A stretch of DNA of 39,267 nt. Source: a virus. The stretch is taken from the IMG/VR virus record IMGVR_UViG_3300002143_000031, positions 1-39,267 of that record; one strand, 5' to 3'. The notes beneath the pieces were generated by a model. The model searched no databases and was not told where the DNA came from. It saw nothing but the letters and a program-made list of their open reading frames with translations. The position numbers and the translations under genes were made by a program. Below, piece by piece: positions 6,140-13,693 of this stretch. The stretch's first letter is position 1; every line of letters begins with the position of its first letter.

Positions 6140-6939
6140 TTCAAAAATGGTAAAAATATATTACAGGGATCCCATTCCCACCACTTACCGCTTACTCCTT
6201 TACCAAAGTCAAAGCTCTTGGGATTGTGATGGTGATTATTATGCCATCCCTGCCCCCAACCAAGATACCCTAATATAATATTATTTTGAGAATTGTCCTT
6301 TGTGTTAAAATTCCTATAACCGATAAACGCCTTTATATGACCAAGTACGTTCACTCCATTATCTTGCAATACCCCAATCATTGTCACCAACCAGAATCCG
6401 GTAAGAGCAAGTTTCCAGTCGAATATAGCTACCAATAATGGAGTCCACCATAATATTTTCAAATGATGTTTAGAAAACCAACGATGATTACGTTTTTTCA
6501 ATAAGTCGATAGCATATTTCAATTTGACTGGAGAATTTTTCTCAGTGATTAAAGAATACCAACCGATAAAACTTGTCCAAATTCCTTTGGAAATTGGGCT
6601 ATGTATATCTCTATCGGTATCTGTATATTGATGATGGTATCCACGGTGTAAAGCTGTCCAAAATATACTAGAACCCTGCCCTGAAAAAACAGCAAAGGAC
6701 ATAATCACATTTTCTTTCCATGCTGGTAATACATGCGTTCGGTGACTAAATACTCTATGATACCCAACGGCTATACCTAATCCGCATGATAAGATCCACA
6801 TAACAAAAGTTACTAAAAGATAATATAAAGGTATTACCCCAACGGATAACAAGTATACCGTAACAAACCCTATAATAAATGCTGGGTAAATCATATACCA
6901 AAGCGATAAAGATTTATTTTGGTAGAGTTTATATATCAT
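6136..6939 (-). CDS. membrane fatty-acid/acyl desaturase
   Basis: This 267-residue membrane protein has the three histidine boxes of the stearoyl-CoA/lipid desaturase family: HRVFSHR (H61, H66), HRGYHH (H98, H102, H103) and HNNHH (H233, H236, H237). Hydrophobic segments at about residues 12-52, 75-95, 163-190 and 220-228 fit a multi-pass membrane enzyme with boxes on the cytoplasmic side. Such enzymes use a di-iron centre, O2 and an electron donor to insert a double bond into an acyl chain. It is slightly shorter than most bacterial members but complete in motifs. It is embedded in a minus-strand operon with a carrier protein, 4-nt overlaps on both sides. The likely substrate is a lipid, acyl-CoA or acyl carrier; which one is not visible. 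Confidence 0.88.
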   Translation of the reverse strand: MIYKLYQNKSLSLWYMIYPAFIIGFVTVYLLSVGVIPLYYLLVTFVMWILSCGLGIAVGYHRVFSHRTHVLPAWKENVIMSFAVFSGQGSSIFWTALHRGYHHQYTDTDRDIHSPISKGIWTSFIGWYSLITEKNSPVKLKYAIDLLKKRNHRWFSKHHLKILWWTPLLVAIFDWKLALTGFWLVTMIGVLQDNGVNVLGHIKAFIGYRNFNTKDNSQNNIILGYLGWGQGWHNNHHHNPKSFDFGKGVSGKWWEWDPCNIFLPFLK

Positions 6940-7541
6940 ACAAATTTTCCACCATTAATTAATTCAGTCCGATATTCTCGTTTTAAATATAGGCATTTGA
7001 CGACGGTATCCGTTGGGTTTAATAATCTGCTATAGAGGAAATGCCAGGGAGAAGTGTATTTACACTGTTCTTTAGCTTTAACATAGAATTCATCAACGCT
7101 ATCATATCGTTCTTTAGCCCAAGGGCTCATTAAAAACCTTCTGTATATATTATTATATCTTTCAGGAACCATAATGTAAAATTTCAATCGCCCATTTTCC
7201 TCATTATATTTGATCAAGGTGTCAAGGCACATATGTAATGATTTGAAATCTTCTCCTAGGCTTCTGACCAATGTACCATACCAAGCAGCTTCATCAACAC
7301 TTTCATAAAATGACATCACACACTGTAATTTATTTTTTTCGTCATCCCATACCCCATACGCATGATAAGTTTGACATGCCCCAAGATATGAGTTACAGAA
7401 ATGATCGTAGAATTCCGGAAGCTTTTCTTTGCCAAAAAAATTTTTATTTTCTAAAGAAACCCCCATATACTGTTGGTTTTCGAATAACGGGCAAAGGTCT
7501 TCTATATGCGAATTATTTAATTTTATAACATTCTTAGTCAT
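6936..7541 (-). CDS. putative GNAT-family acetyl/acyltransferase
   Basis: This 201-residue protein has a GNAT-like outline. A beta-rich region (YHAYGVWDDEKNKLQCVMSFYESVDEAAWYGTLVRSL, about residues 61-97) is followed by a helix with LHMCLDTLIKYNEENGRLKFYIMVPERYNNIYRRF, resembling the acceptor-side strand and the late helix. A canonical Q/RxxGxG/A acyl-CoA loop is not obvious, so the assignment is tentative. GNAT enzymes move acyl groups from CoA or carrier protein to amines. It lies between the AsnB-like gene (2-nt gap) and the desaturase (4-nt overlap), so a shared pathway is likely. Confidence 0.5.
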   Translation of the reverse strand: MTKNVIKLNNSHIEDLCPLFENQQYMGVSLENKNFFGKEKLPEFYDHFCNSYLGACQTYHAYGVWDDEKNKLQCVMSFYESVDEAAWYGTLVRSLGEDFKSLHMCLDTLIKYNEENGRLKFYIMVPERYNNIYRRFLMSPWAKERYDSVDEFYVKAKEQCKYTSPWHFLYSRLLNPTDTVVKCLYLKREYRTELINGGKFV

Positions 7542-7543
7542 TA

Positions 7544-8455
7544 TTAAACTCCAAATAGTTTATCAAGAGCGTCTTCATATAAGATACCATCTAAACTCGG
7601 TTCCATTCTATAGATCTGATCATAAGTTAAGGATCGATATGCTTCATTATTAAATGCTATAAGTTTTTCAAACCCATGAGTCTTTTTCCTAAGATCAATC
7701 TTTGGTATATATTTCTTTAAAATAGCATTCTTACTAGAAACTGATGATAATTTAAATTTACTATTCTTAACCATATTCTCTATATCAGGACAAGATAACC
7801 AATACAGTATTAATTCTGGTGTATAACTAAACCATTCGTTGACCAAAGGTATGTTGTATTTCAAAGAAAACCTCATTGCACTACAATCTTCGTTTTCACG
7901 TAAGGTATAATACCACTCTGATTTTGGCGTTGATATAGTTTTCTTCATAAGCAACTCACCTCCCATAACAGAAGGCAGCCCAATTTTTAAAATACTATGA
8001 TATACCATTAAATATGTAACTTGGGTACATTGAATAGACCCACCGAATTCTGCAGCCTCACCGCTGTAGAAAAATTCTTTCACATCGAAATCTAATATAT
8101 GGAGTTTTAAATCGAGTTCTTTAGCAATTTCTATAGCAATTTTAACATCTGGTGCATTATATTCCTCTAGTTTAATACAATAACAAACTGGTTTAACTCC
8201 AATGTCTGTAAAGTTACGGGCCACTATCTCACTATCAGTACCACCACTTAAAAATAATGCAAATTCTTTTCCATAGTCTTTATAGACAAGATCCGCAGTT
8301 CTTAATAATTCCTTATTATATGAACTGTTTCTAAAATGGCTAGTATCAATTTTTCCAAGAGAGACTTCAAATTTTTCATAAGAATTCTCTCTATACCCAA
8401 ATTCACGCCCCCCTATACTATATTTCAAATGGTTATTGTGAGTGAAATTAATCAT
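7544..8455 (-). CDS. AsnB-like N-type ATP pyrophosphatase (no glutaminase domain)
   Basis: 303 residues. ALFLSGGTDSEIVARNF carries the SGGxDS pyrophosphate-binding P-loop (residues 70-75), followed by a Rossmann-like strand VKPVCYCIKL, DAPDVKIAIEIAKELDLKLHILDF and SVMGGELL, as in the synthetase domain of asparagine synthetase, beta-lactam synthetase and GMP/argininosuccinate-type enzymes. The family activates a carboxylate as an acyl-adenylate and forms an amide or similar bond. The protein lacks the N-terminal glutaminase domain of AsnB, so nitrogen would come from ammonia or another amine. Its start overlaps the carrier-protein stop by 4 nt, which suggests it uses or loads the carrier, or condenses its cargo. 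The substrate is unknown. Confidence 0.8.
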   Translation of the reverse strand: MINFTHNNHLKYSIGGREFGYRENSYEKFEVSLGKIDTSHFRNSSYNKELLRTADLVYKDYGKEFALFLSGGTDSEIVARNFTDIGVKPVCYCIKLEEYNAPDVKIAIEIAKELDLKLHILDFDVKEFFYSGEAAEFGGSIQCTQVTYLMVYHSILKIGLPSVMGGELLMKKTISTPKSEWYYTLRENEDCSAMRFSLKYNIPLVNEWFSYTPELILYWLSCPDIENMVKNSKFKLSSVSSKNAILKKYIPKIDLRKKTHGFEKLIAFNNEAYRSLTYDQIYRMEPSLDGILYEDALDKLFGV

Positions 8456-8673
8456 TTTATCAATTTCATCAGATCTAAAACATATTTAATATTCATATTT
8501 TCAAATTCATATCCTAAATAGTCTTCACAAAATATTTGAAGTTCTATCACACTAAGAGAATCTAATCCAATATCATATAGCGAATCTTCTTGGGTAATTT
8601 CACCCACTTCTAAATTTTTATTTAGATTGAATATAGTATTTTTAATAAACTCTAGTTTCTCATTATCATTCAT
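8452..8673 (-). CDS. acyl/peptidyl carrier protein
   Basis: This 73-residue acidic helical protein has the phosphopantetheine attachment motif DIGLDSLSVIEL, with Ser39 in DSL as the attachment site, and the usual four-helix carrier size. Carrier proteins tether acyl or aminoacyl groups as thioesters. Activity needs a phosphopantetheinyl transferase, presumably from the host, since none is seen here. It overlaps the upstream GNAT gene by 8 nt and the downstream AsnB-like gene by 4 nt. It could serve fatty-acid-like or amino-acid chemistry; the neighbouring desaturase and AsnB-like genes make an acylated or amide product plausible. Confidence 0.88.
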   Translation of the reverse strand: MNDNEKLEFIKNTIFNLNKNLEVGEITQEDSLYDIGLDSLSVIELQIFCEDYLGYEFENMNIKYVLDLMKLIK

Positions 8674-9184
8674 TTACATGCTCCATTATGTATTGGTCTA
8701 ATCCATTTATAAATTTGGATCCAATTGGTTTAAATTTAGTATATATTTCAGGCCAAATGTTACCAAATTTATTAGGCCTTGTTAAGTATATAGTAGCACT
8801 TTTATTGTATTCATTTATAGTGATCCATAATTTATTAAAAACTTCTGTTTCTTTAAGAATTTCTGGAAGAATAAATTTTCCAGTAGGATAGGTATGCCTG
8901 AACTTTGGATTAACATACATCCTAACTAGTACTAATGCTATATCTGGGGTAAACTTATACCACCCAGCTGAACACACTAAATCTTTGCCATCATCCAAAA
9001 CCATATAAGACCCAACTTTGAATTTATTATTCTTTAACATATTAAATATGTTTTCCGGAAAACCCTTTGCAGCTGGATTGTAATTTTTATAATATGGCTT
9101 ACCTTCTCCTATTTTAGAGAACTCCACTTTCATCATATCAACAACTCGTGTGTTCGACATGTCTGATATAATATTCAAATTCAT
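8666..9184 (-). CDS. GNAT-family N-acyltransferase-like protein
   Basis: 172 residues. The core has a GNAT-like order: a strand GSYMVLDDGKDLVCSAGWYKF, then IALVLVRMYVNPKFRHTYPTGKFILPEIL, resembling motif A (strand, R..Y.xP..R.....G, helix), then KLWITINEYNKSATIYL, the late strand and helix. In GNATs this fold binds acyl-CoA or acyl-carrier and transfers the acyl group to an amine. It begins the carrier-protein operon after a 19-codon leader whose stop overlaps its ATG (ATGA), and it overlaps the carrier gene by 8 nt. No good Shine-Dalgarno sequence precedes it, consistent with coupling to the leader. Confidence 0.62.
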   Translation of the reverse strand: MNLNIISDMSNTRVVDMMKVEFSKIGEGKPYYKNYNPAAKGFPENIFNMLKNNKFKVGSYMVLDDGKDLVCSAGWYKFTPDIALVLVRMYVNPKFRHTYPTGKFILPEILKETEVFNKLWITINEYNKSATIYLTRPNKFGNIWPEIYTKFKPIGSKFINGLDQYIMEHVNE

Positions 9185-9240
9185 TTGAAACTCATCAAAA
9201 TATATAGAGTACTAGGTAACATAGTTATCGGAAAGGTCAT
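9181..9240 (-). pseudogene. 19-codon leader: shortened C-terminus of a methyltransferase gene
   Basis: A minus-strand frame MTFPITMLPSTLYILMSFK ends in TGA overlapping the ATG of the GNAT gene. Its last residues and DNA match the C-terminus of the methyltransferase at 11852-12439 (MTNIIMSGTL...RYMLMSFK, stop). The final 25 nt differ at one position, and an in-frame segment of about 6 codons is missing. So the operon seems to begin with the tail of a deleted methyltransferase gene, now perhaps a coupling leader. Confidence 0.6.
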
Positions 9241-9316
9241 GTATTTTATGTATAATATATAGTATATAGTCGTGAATGTATTATGCAGATTTCAAAATCA
9301 TAATATATATAATATT

Positions 9317-9379
9317 ATGTTAAAAGAACCAACCGAATTACCCTCAGAAATAGAATGGTTTAAATATCACTATGTTTGA
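9317..9379 (+). CDS. possible 20-aa leader peptide
   Basis: An ATG at 9317 opens MLKEPTELPSEIEWFKYHYV, whose TGA (9377-9379) overlaps the first codons of the oxygenase gene at 9372 by 8 nt. Overlapping stop and start suggest translational coupling. There is no recognisable family, and it may be the N-terminus of a lost gene. The rest of the 9185-9371 gap is very AT-rich, with several TATAAT-like stretches but no octamer I trust. Confidence 0.35.
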   Translation: MLKEPTELPSEIEWFKYHYV

Positions 9380-9851
9380 ATATATACACCAATTCGAATA
9401 TGAATATAATAAAAAAAAGTTATTACTAGAAGCGCAGGATAGTTTAGGATATGAACCATATTTCGATCCATGGAACAATACGTACTTACGCTTTTGGGAA
9501 ATAAAACATATTAAGTCTGGATATGGTAATTACATATCCGAGTATTTTCAAGAGATATTGCAATGTAAAATACGACCTAGATTTTATCATTTACATAGTG
9601 GGTTTAAGTTAGATCTACATGTTGATAGAGGAACCTTATGTAGTATAAATTTTATTTTAAATGATACGGTAGATCCAATTGAATTTGAACATACAACAAT
9701 ATCATACTCTCAAGCAGTTCTTGATGTAACTAAAAAGCATGGAGTTACATCATCTTCAGATAGATATCTTTTTAAAATGAGTATATCTGATAAACGGTTT
9801 GAAGAGGTCAGTGAGATTATTGAAAACTATAAGCAACTAGGTGAATTCTAA
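9372..9851 (+). CDS. putative small Fe(II)/2OG oxygenase
   Basis: 159 residues, the shortest oxygenase candidate. H83-V-D85 (KLDLHVDRGT) is followed by a short strand CSINFILND and then H123 (KKHGVTSSSDR) with R131 (DRYLFKMSI). The distance between HxD and the distal His is only about 38 residues, compactly arranged but in the correct order. The N-terminus (FEYIHQFEYEYNKKK) has no counterpart nearby. It ends back to back with the convergent gene at 9852, with no space for a terminator. Substrate unknown; the motif evidence is moderate. Confidence 0.55.
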   Translation: MFEYIHQFEYEYNKKKLLLEAQDSLGYEPYFDPWNNTYLRFWEIKHIKSGYGNYISEYFQEILQCKIRPRFYHLHSGFKLDLHVDRGTLCSINFILNDTVDPIEFEHTTISYSQAVLDVTKKHGVTSSSDRYLFKMSISDKRFEEVSEIIENYKQLGEF

Positions 9852-10562
9852 TTAATGCCTATGTTGTAATCGTGCTATCGTTTTACTTACGTTTTCAGAA
9901 TTAAATGGAATATTCATAATCAAATGTATACTGTTATCTACCCATGATATTGTTCTATGAGTTTTCCTTGTATTTACATAGTATGCTCTACCGAGTTCAA
10001 TGTTCAACTTTCTATCAGTTCCCATAATCCAGTCATATTCAATTGGCTCACATTTATTCAAAAATACTACGATTCTAAATGTAGGTCGTGGTATACTTGG
10101 ATGGTCTCTATGAGGAACAAAATATCCACCTCTATTACACCTAACTAAAAATGATCTACCCAATGGTTGAAATGTATCTAATAGTTGGTGTAGACTTTTA
10201 CATGCATGATACAATTCTGTCTTTTCATTAAATTCATTTTCAGATACTAATCTACCAGTAGAGACAATAGCTTCACCCAAGCTTGGGTTTTCTTTATGAC
10301 TTTTTCCAGGTAAATTACTTAAAACTAGTCCTTGTCTATTATTAACTCTATCAGGCCTTGGTAGATAATCAACCCAATCATATTCAAATGGTTCTAGTTC
10401 TCTCATGAACCTATTAGTATCAATCTTAAAATCTAATGGTTCAAAGTCACCAAGATTTAATAGTGCTAACTCATTAGCAATCGTTTCTAGAGAAACTACA
10501 CTTGCATCGAATCGTGGTGCTCTACCACTAATACCAGGCGGGACTATTATTTTTTCAGACAT
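9852..10562 (-). CDS. putative Fe(II)/2OG oxygenase, aspartyl-hydroxylase-like
   Basis: 236 residues from the ATG at 10562, chosen because AAGGAAACTGAAATG gives a well-spaced Shine-Dalgarno sequence; the longer frame would need a TTG start. The candidate triad is H151-R-D153 (GGYFVPHRDHP) and H202 (RKTHRTISWVDN). The strand FRIVVFLNKCEPIEYDWIM and the following NIELGRAYYVNTRKTHRT resemble the aspartyl hydroxylase core, in which the cofactor Arg is replaced or displaced. The N-terminus IVPPGISGRAPRFDA recurs as the truncated fragment at 830-877. It is the second gene of an operon with 10599-11099. Confidence 0.62.
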   Translation of the reverse strand: MSEKIIVPPGISGRAPRFDASVVSLETIANELALLNLGDFEPLDFKIDTNRFMRELEPFEYDWVDYLPRPDRVNNRQGLVLSNLPGKSHKENPSLGEAIVSTGRLVSENEFNEKTELYHACKSLHQLLDTFQPLGRSFLVRCNRGGYFVPHRDHPSIPRPTFRIVVFLNKCEPIEYDWIMGTDRKLNIELGRAYYVNTRKTHRTISWVDNSIHLIMNIPFNSENVSKTIARLQHRH

Positions 10563-10598
10563 TTCAGTTTCCTTAATCAATACTTCAAATTAATATAA

Positions 10599-11099
10599 CT
10601 AATCGACACATCCAACAATGTGTATTCTATAAAACATAAGATTACAATTCATTGCACTATGTCGTTTTGTTGTATCTACTAAATATGCATGCCCATCAGC
10701 AGGAACATTAAATAATTTTCTATCTACCATAATAAAACAATTTTCATTTGTCTCAATAGCAAGGTGGATTCTTTTTGATCTATCTGCATGTACTGAATAA
10801 CATTCTCGTGGCGCTAACTTCATAATCCTAGTACGGTAAAGTTCATGATCAATTATAAATCTAGAAATTTCCAATCTTGGATTAATATTCAATTTGGAAA
10901 AGTCATGTTCATTATACTGCGGCGTTTCTTCTATAGCACCAACCCCACTATGAAAATCTCCATCTGGAGATTGTAGACTAATCTGATTTTTCCTGCCCCA
11001 TCCAACTTTGGATACAATCTGATCAATTTCTAATAATATCTTGTCTACATTATATGTATTAGGCAACATATGTATTGGAAGATTTTCATGCTCTCTCAT
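10599..11099 (-). CDS. putative small Fe(II)/2OG oxygenase, aspartyl-hydroxylase-like
   Basis: 166 residues starting at the ATG at 11099, where AGGATAATAGATATG supplies a Shine-Dalgarno sequence; an upstream extension would run into the divergent gene at 11142. H104-A-D106 (CYSVHADRSKR), H147 (TTKRHSAMNC) and R158 (FYRIHIVG) form the expected triad plus cofactor Arg. The segment HAYLVDTTKRHSAMN resembles the aspartyl/asparaginyl hydroxylase second box. It is followed after 36 nt by the oxygenase at 10562, so both are probably cotranscribed. Target unknown. Confidence 0.65.
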   Translation of the reverse strand: MREHENLPIHMLPNTYNVDKILLEIDQIVSKVGWGRKNQISLQSPDGDFHSGVGAIEETPQYNEHDFSKLNINPRLEISRFIIDHELYRTRIMKLAPRECYSVHADRSKRIHLAIETNENCFIMVDRKLFNVPADGHAYLVDTTKRHSAMNCNLMFYRIHIVGCVD

Positions 11100-11131
11100 A
11101 TCTATTATCCTATATAAGTATGTTAAGTATA

Positions 11132-11139
11132 TATAAACA
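11132..11139 (+). promoter_or_regulatory. late-promoter-like octamer, one mismatch
   Basis: TATAAACA differs by one base from TATAAATA and ends 2 nt before the ATG at 11142. The spacing is shorter than at 937 and 29532, so support is weak. If active, the real start codon might be the ATG at 11181. Confidence 0.25.
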
Positions 11140-11141
11140 TC

Positions 11142-11843
11142 ATGAGAACTATAGAACAGATATCTACAATAAAGAAAACAATGGGTGATCCTAAGCAATT
11201 ATGTAATATGCTTAATGCTCATGATATAAATTTATTATTAAATCATTATATAACTAGTAATGCAGTTATAACAAAAAACACAGGCCCAAAAGTTCTGATG
11301 GTTAACGAAGGTGAAGGTATAATCGACAATATACTCATAACCCTACGAGTATTATATGGTAATTTTGCATTACGATCAGCACATTATTTTGATGTTACCA
11401 AACCACATATTATTCATAATGATGATGGTTTCGATTATCCACAATGTTATAAAGCATTTCTTATTCCATTATATGTAGAAGAAGGTGATTGTGATAAAGC
11501 TAAGTTTTTCGTTTTTGATCAAAGTTATTATGGTGGGCCATCGAAATTTCTAAATGATGAAGACATTACATCAACCCCGATATATTATAATAAACTTGTA
11601 ACAAATTATAATGATGTTGAAGATAAAGTTGCATATCCAATAGATGATGATATATATTCACAATATCTAACTCACTTGCGCCCAAAATGGTTAGAAGGCC
11701 TGAGTATCAATTCCTATTTTCCATGGACCATTGGTAGTGTAATTGCATTTGATAGTTTAAAATTACATTGTGCAAGCGACTTCCGTAAAGTAGGCATTAC
11801 TCGAAAAATTGGATTGAGTATTTTCACCAAGATTAAATTATAA
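11142..11843 (+). CDS. putative Fe(II)/2OG oxygenase, 233 aa
   Basis: The candidate triad is H92-N-D94 (PHIIHNDDGFDYP) with distal H209 (FDSLKLHCASDF) and an Arg at about 221 (ITRKIGLSIF). The long insertion between them (DQSYYGGPSKFLNDED...) and the WTIGSVIAFDSLKLHCAS segment resemble the phytanoyl/2OG-Fe(II) hydroxylase end box. It starts 42 nt from a divergent oxygenase operon. A shorter start at 11181 (MGDPKQL) is possible. Its 3' end stops 8 nt before the convergent methyltransferase. Substrate unknown. Confidence 0.58.
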   Translation: MRTIEQISTIKKTMGDPKQLCNMLNAHDINLLLNHYITSNAVITKNTGPKVLMVNEGEGIIDNILITLRVLYGNFALRSAHYFDVTKPHIIHNDDGFDYPQCYKAFLIPLYVEEGDCDKAKFFVFDQSYYGGPSKFLNDEDITSTPIYYNKLVTNYNDVEDKVAYPIDDDIYSQYLTHLRPKWLEGLSINSYFPWTIGSVIAFDSLKLHCASDFRKVGITRKIGLSIFTKIKL

Positions 11844-11851
11844 ATTATATG

Positions 11852-12439
11852 TCATTTGAAACTCATCAACATATATCTTTCTGCGTTGGGAATATCTAGA
11901 GTACCAGACATTATAATATTGGTCATCCCAGAATTTTCTATAAATTCTTCAAGAGAAGATGAGCAGTTAATATGTTCACGTATGTGAAACATATTATTAC
12001 TTTGAACCACCACTAAAGTTCCCACTGGAATATTGTCATACCATTCATCATAAACATCTTGCGTAACGTGCTCACAACTTGTGTTGATTATAACGTCAGG
12101 GGTACTGTGATAGATATATTGCTCCATCGAGCATGTCGTTGAAATGACCCTTTGGCTTTGATTAAATTTTCTAACATAATCTCTACACTCCGGGTCTATA
12201 TCTACACACTCAATAGATTCTAATTCTGGAAATTCATCTAATAGTATTCCTGCTAGAGATCCGTACCATGCACCGTGGATTATTATAGAAGATGGTTTAG
12301 AAACCTTAAACAATTCCTCACATAGCCAATATTTACTTAGCAATTGAGATTCCCAAAAACATTCCAATAGCCTATCTCTATTATTATGCTCATTACGGAT
12401 GATATTCATCCAACTGGAAACTCGCTTTATAGGTATCAT
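11852..12439 (-). CDS. class I SAM-dependent methyltransferase
   Basis: 195 residues. PSSIIIHGAWYGSLAGILLDEFP (about residues 51-73) is a variant of the SAM-binding glycine loop. ESIECVDIDPECRDYVRKF carries the acidic motif II (D in VDIDP), and PDVIINTSCEHV is a typical motif IV. The order and length suit a small standalone methyltransferase; the acceptor (DNA, protein, sugar or small molecule) is not visible. AAGGAGTTTGGCATATG gives a strong Shine-Dalgarno sequence. A shortened copy of its C-terminus lies at 9181-9240. Glycosyltransferase genes follow on the opposite strand, which allows a role in modifying glycans, but this is inference. Confidence 0.75.
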   Translation of the reverse strand: MIPIKRVSSWMNIIRNEHNNRDRLLECFWESQLLSKYWLCEELFKVSKPSSIIIHGAWYGSLAGILLDEFPELESIECVDIDPECRDYVRKFNQSQRVISTTCSMEQYIYHSTPDVIINTSCEHVTQDVYDEWYDNIPVGTLVVVQSNNMFHIREHINCSSSLEEFIENSGMTNIIMSGTLDIPNAERYMLMSFK

Positions 12440-12474
12440 ATGCCAAACTCCTTATATGATTATATATAATTCAT

Positions 12475-13224
12475 ATGAAACCAGAAATATTTACATTTAA
12501 ATGGGGAACGAAGTATGGCCCAGAGTACGTTAACCGATTATACGGTTCACTGCTTAAGCATATTAATGTACCATTTAACTTCACATGTATCACTGATGAT
12601 AAACTTGGGATTAACCCTGATATATCTACACTAGAACACTTTAAATTCGATCATGCATTCAATTCATACCCTAGAGATAGGTTGTTTACTAGAGAGAAGT
12701 TAGAATTATTTAATTATTCGAATTCAGAACATAACATGTTCTTAGATTTAGATATTCTTATTCATGAAAATATCACTGACCTAGTCACTATGTATCATGA
12801 GAAACCTACTTTCATATTTAATGTCAATTCCAGAGGGGAATCAGGAAATATATCACCATACCGTGGATATGGTCAAATGTGTTCATCACTTGTAAATAGT
12901 TCAATGGTAGGATGGAGTCACGATAGCGGAAAATATATCTACGACTACACCCTACAAAATTTAGAAAAAATAATGTTCATTTACTCTAGTTTAGACAGGT
13001 ATCTATTCTATCAACATCATAGGAATGGAAATCTAAATATCTGGCCAGATGATATTTTTTACAACTATAATTATAATAATTCGGATCATCTTAAAGACGA
13101 ATCTAAACGTATAGCTTTATTTAACACTTCACACAAATCAGATGAAACTGATAATAACGTGTACGAGTTACATCAATGTTCTGGTTGGGCCAAATATATT
13201 TGGGAATCCTATGACAGATTATGA
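12475..13224 (+). CDS. glycosyltransferase-like protein (GT-A, DxD)
   Basis: 249 residues. It starts with the strand EIFTFKWGTKYGPEYVNRLYGSL, then VPFNFTCITDD, and has D91-L-D93 in NMFLDLDILIHENI, the metal/nucleotide-sugar DxD of GT-A folds. The later WPDDIFYNY and HQCSGWAKYIWE segments could form the acceptor side. The gene at 13686 shares the KWG.KY...VNR and VPF..C.T pattern, so the two are likely paralogues. It overlaps the next gene by 14 nt. A TATATAAT stretch sits 4 nt before the start. The target could be DNA, host surface or tail glycan; not determinable. Confidence 0.72.
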   Translation: MKPEIFTFKWGTKYGPEYVNRLYGSLLKHINVPFNFTCITDDKLGINPDISTLEHFKFDHAFNSYPRDRLFTREKLELFNYSNSEHNMFLDLDILIHENITDLVTMYHEKPTFIFNVNSRGESGNISPYRGYGQMCSSLVNSSMVGWSHDSGKYIYDYTLQNLEKIMFIYSSLDRYLFYQHHRNGNLNIWPDDIFYNYNYNNSDHLKDESKRIALFNTSHKSDETDNNVYELHQCSGWAKYIWESYDRL

Positions 13225-13693
13225 TTTAATATATGAAAATTATAAACGTCAAGTATATTTGCGGGAGTGTATATTATTCAAACCAATTAAACAAATCATA
13301 CTAGAGTCGGGATATGACAAAGTATCATTTACTGCTACACGGCCGTTAGATATGCAAGATTTAGAATCAATGGGAATATTATGTAGTTACTATGGGATAG
13401 ATCCAGAATATTCTCTTGATAGTAAGTATACTTTATGCGATGTTATATTTGATAACCCAGATTTAGAAGGTTTGATTGTTCACGTTAATGCTCAGAAAAC
13501 TTATCCTATAGGTAAGTTGTATAATGGAGAATTTATTATTATTGGGCATTCGATAGATTCTCCTGGAGACTGTATTTCATTAAATTCATGCGATATAATA
13601 ATAGAACAGAATAATATTATTAACGTAAAAATTAAGTTAGATTTGAATATATATGGTAGAGATTATCACATAGTGTGGGGGTCTAATGATTAA
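13211..13693 (+). CDS. unknown protein between two glycosyltransferases, possibly methyltransferase-derived
   Basis: 160 residues from the ATG at 13211; a longer frame upstream would lie entirely inside the glycosyltransferase gene. I do not recognise a family firmly. The central stretch CDVIFDNPDLEGLIVHVNAQKTYPIGKL followed by FIIIGHSIDSPGDC aligns loosely with the second half of the methyltransferase at 11852 (DVIINTS...NIPVGTLVVVQSNN...INC), so it may be a methyltransferase relative without the glycine loop. It overlaps the upstream gene by 14 nt and the downstream gene by 8 nt, so it belongs to the glycosyltransferase operon. Confidence 0.55.
   Translation: MTDYDLIYENYKRQVYLRECILFKPIKQIILESGYDKVSFTATRPLDMQDLESMGILCSYYGIDPEYSLDSKYTLCDVIFDNPDLEGLIVHVNAQKTYPIGKLYNGEFIIIGHSIDSPGDCISLNSCDIIIEQNNIINVKIKLDLNIYGRDYHIVWGSND

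Noticed and set aside
11100-11198. Upstream extension of the oxygenase at 10599
   Set aside because: The added residues are hydrophobic and unlike the family, and they run into the divergent gene at 11142; the ATG at 11099 has a Shine-Dalgarno sequence.
13142-13210. Longer start for the gene at 13211
   Set aside because: It lies wholly inside the glycosyltransferase coding sequence; the ATG at 13211 gives a normal 14-nt overlap.
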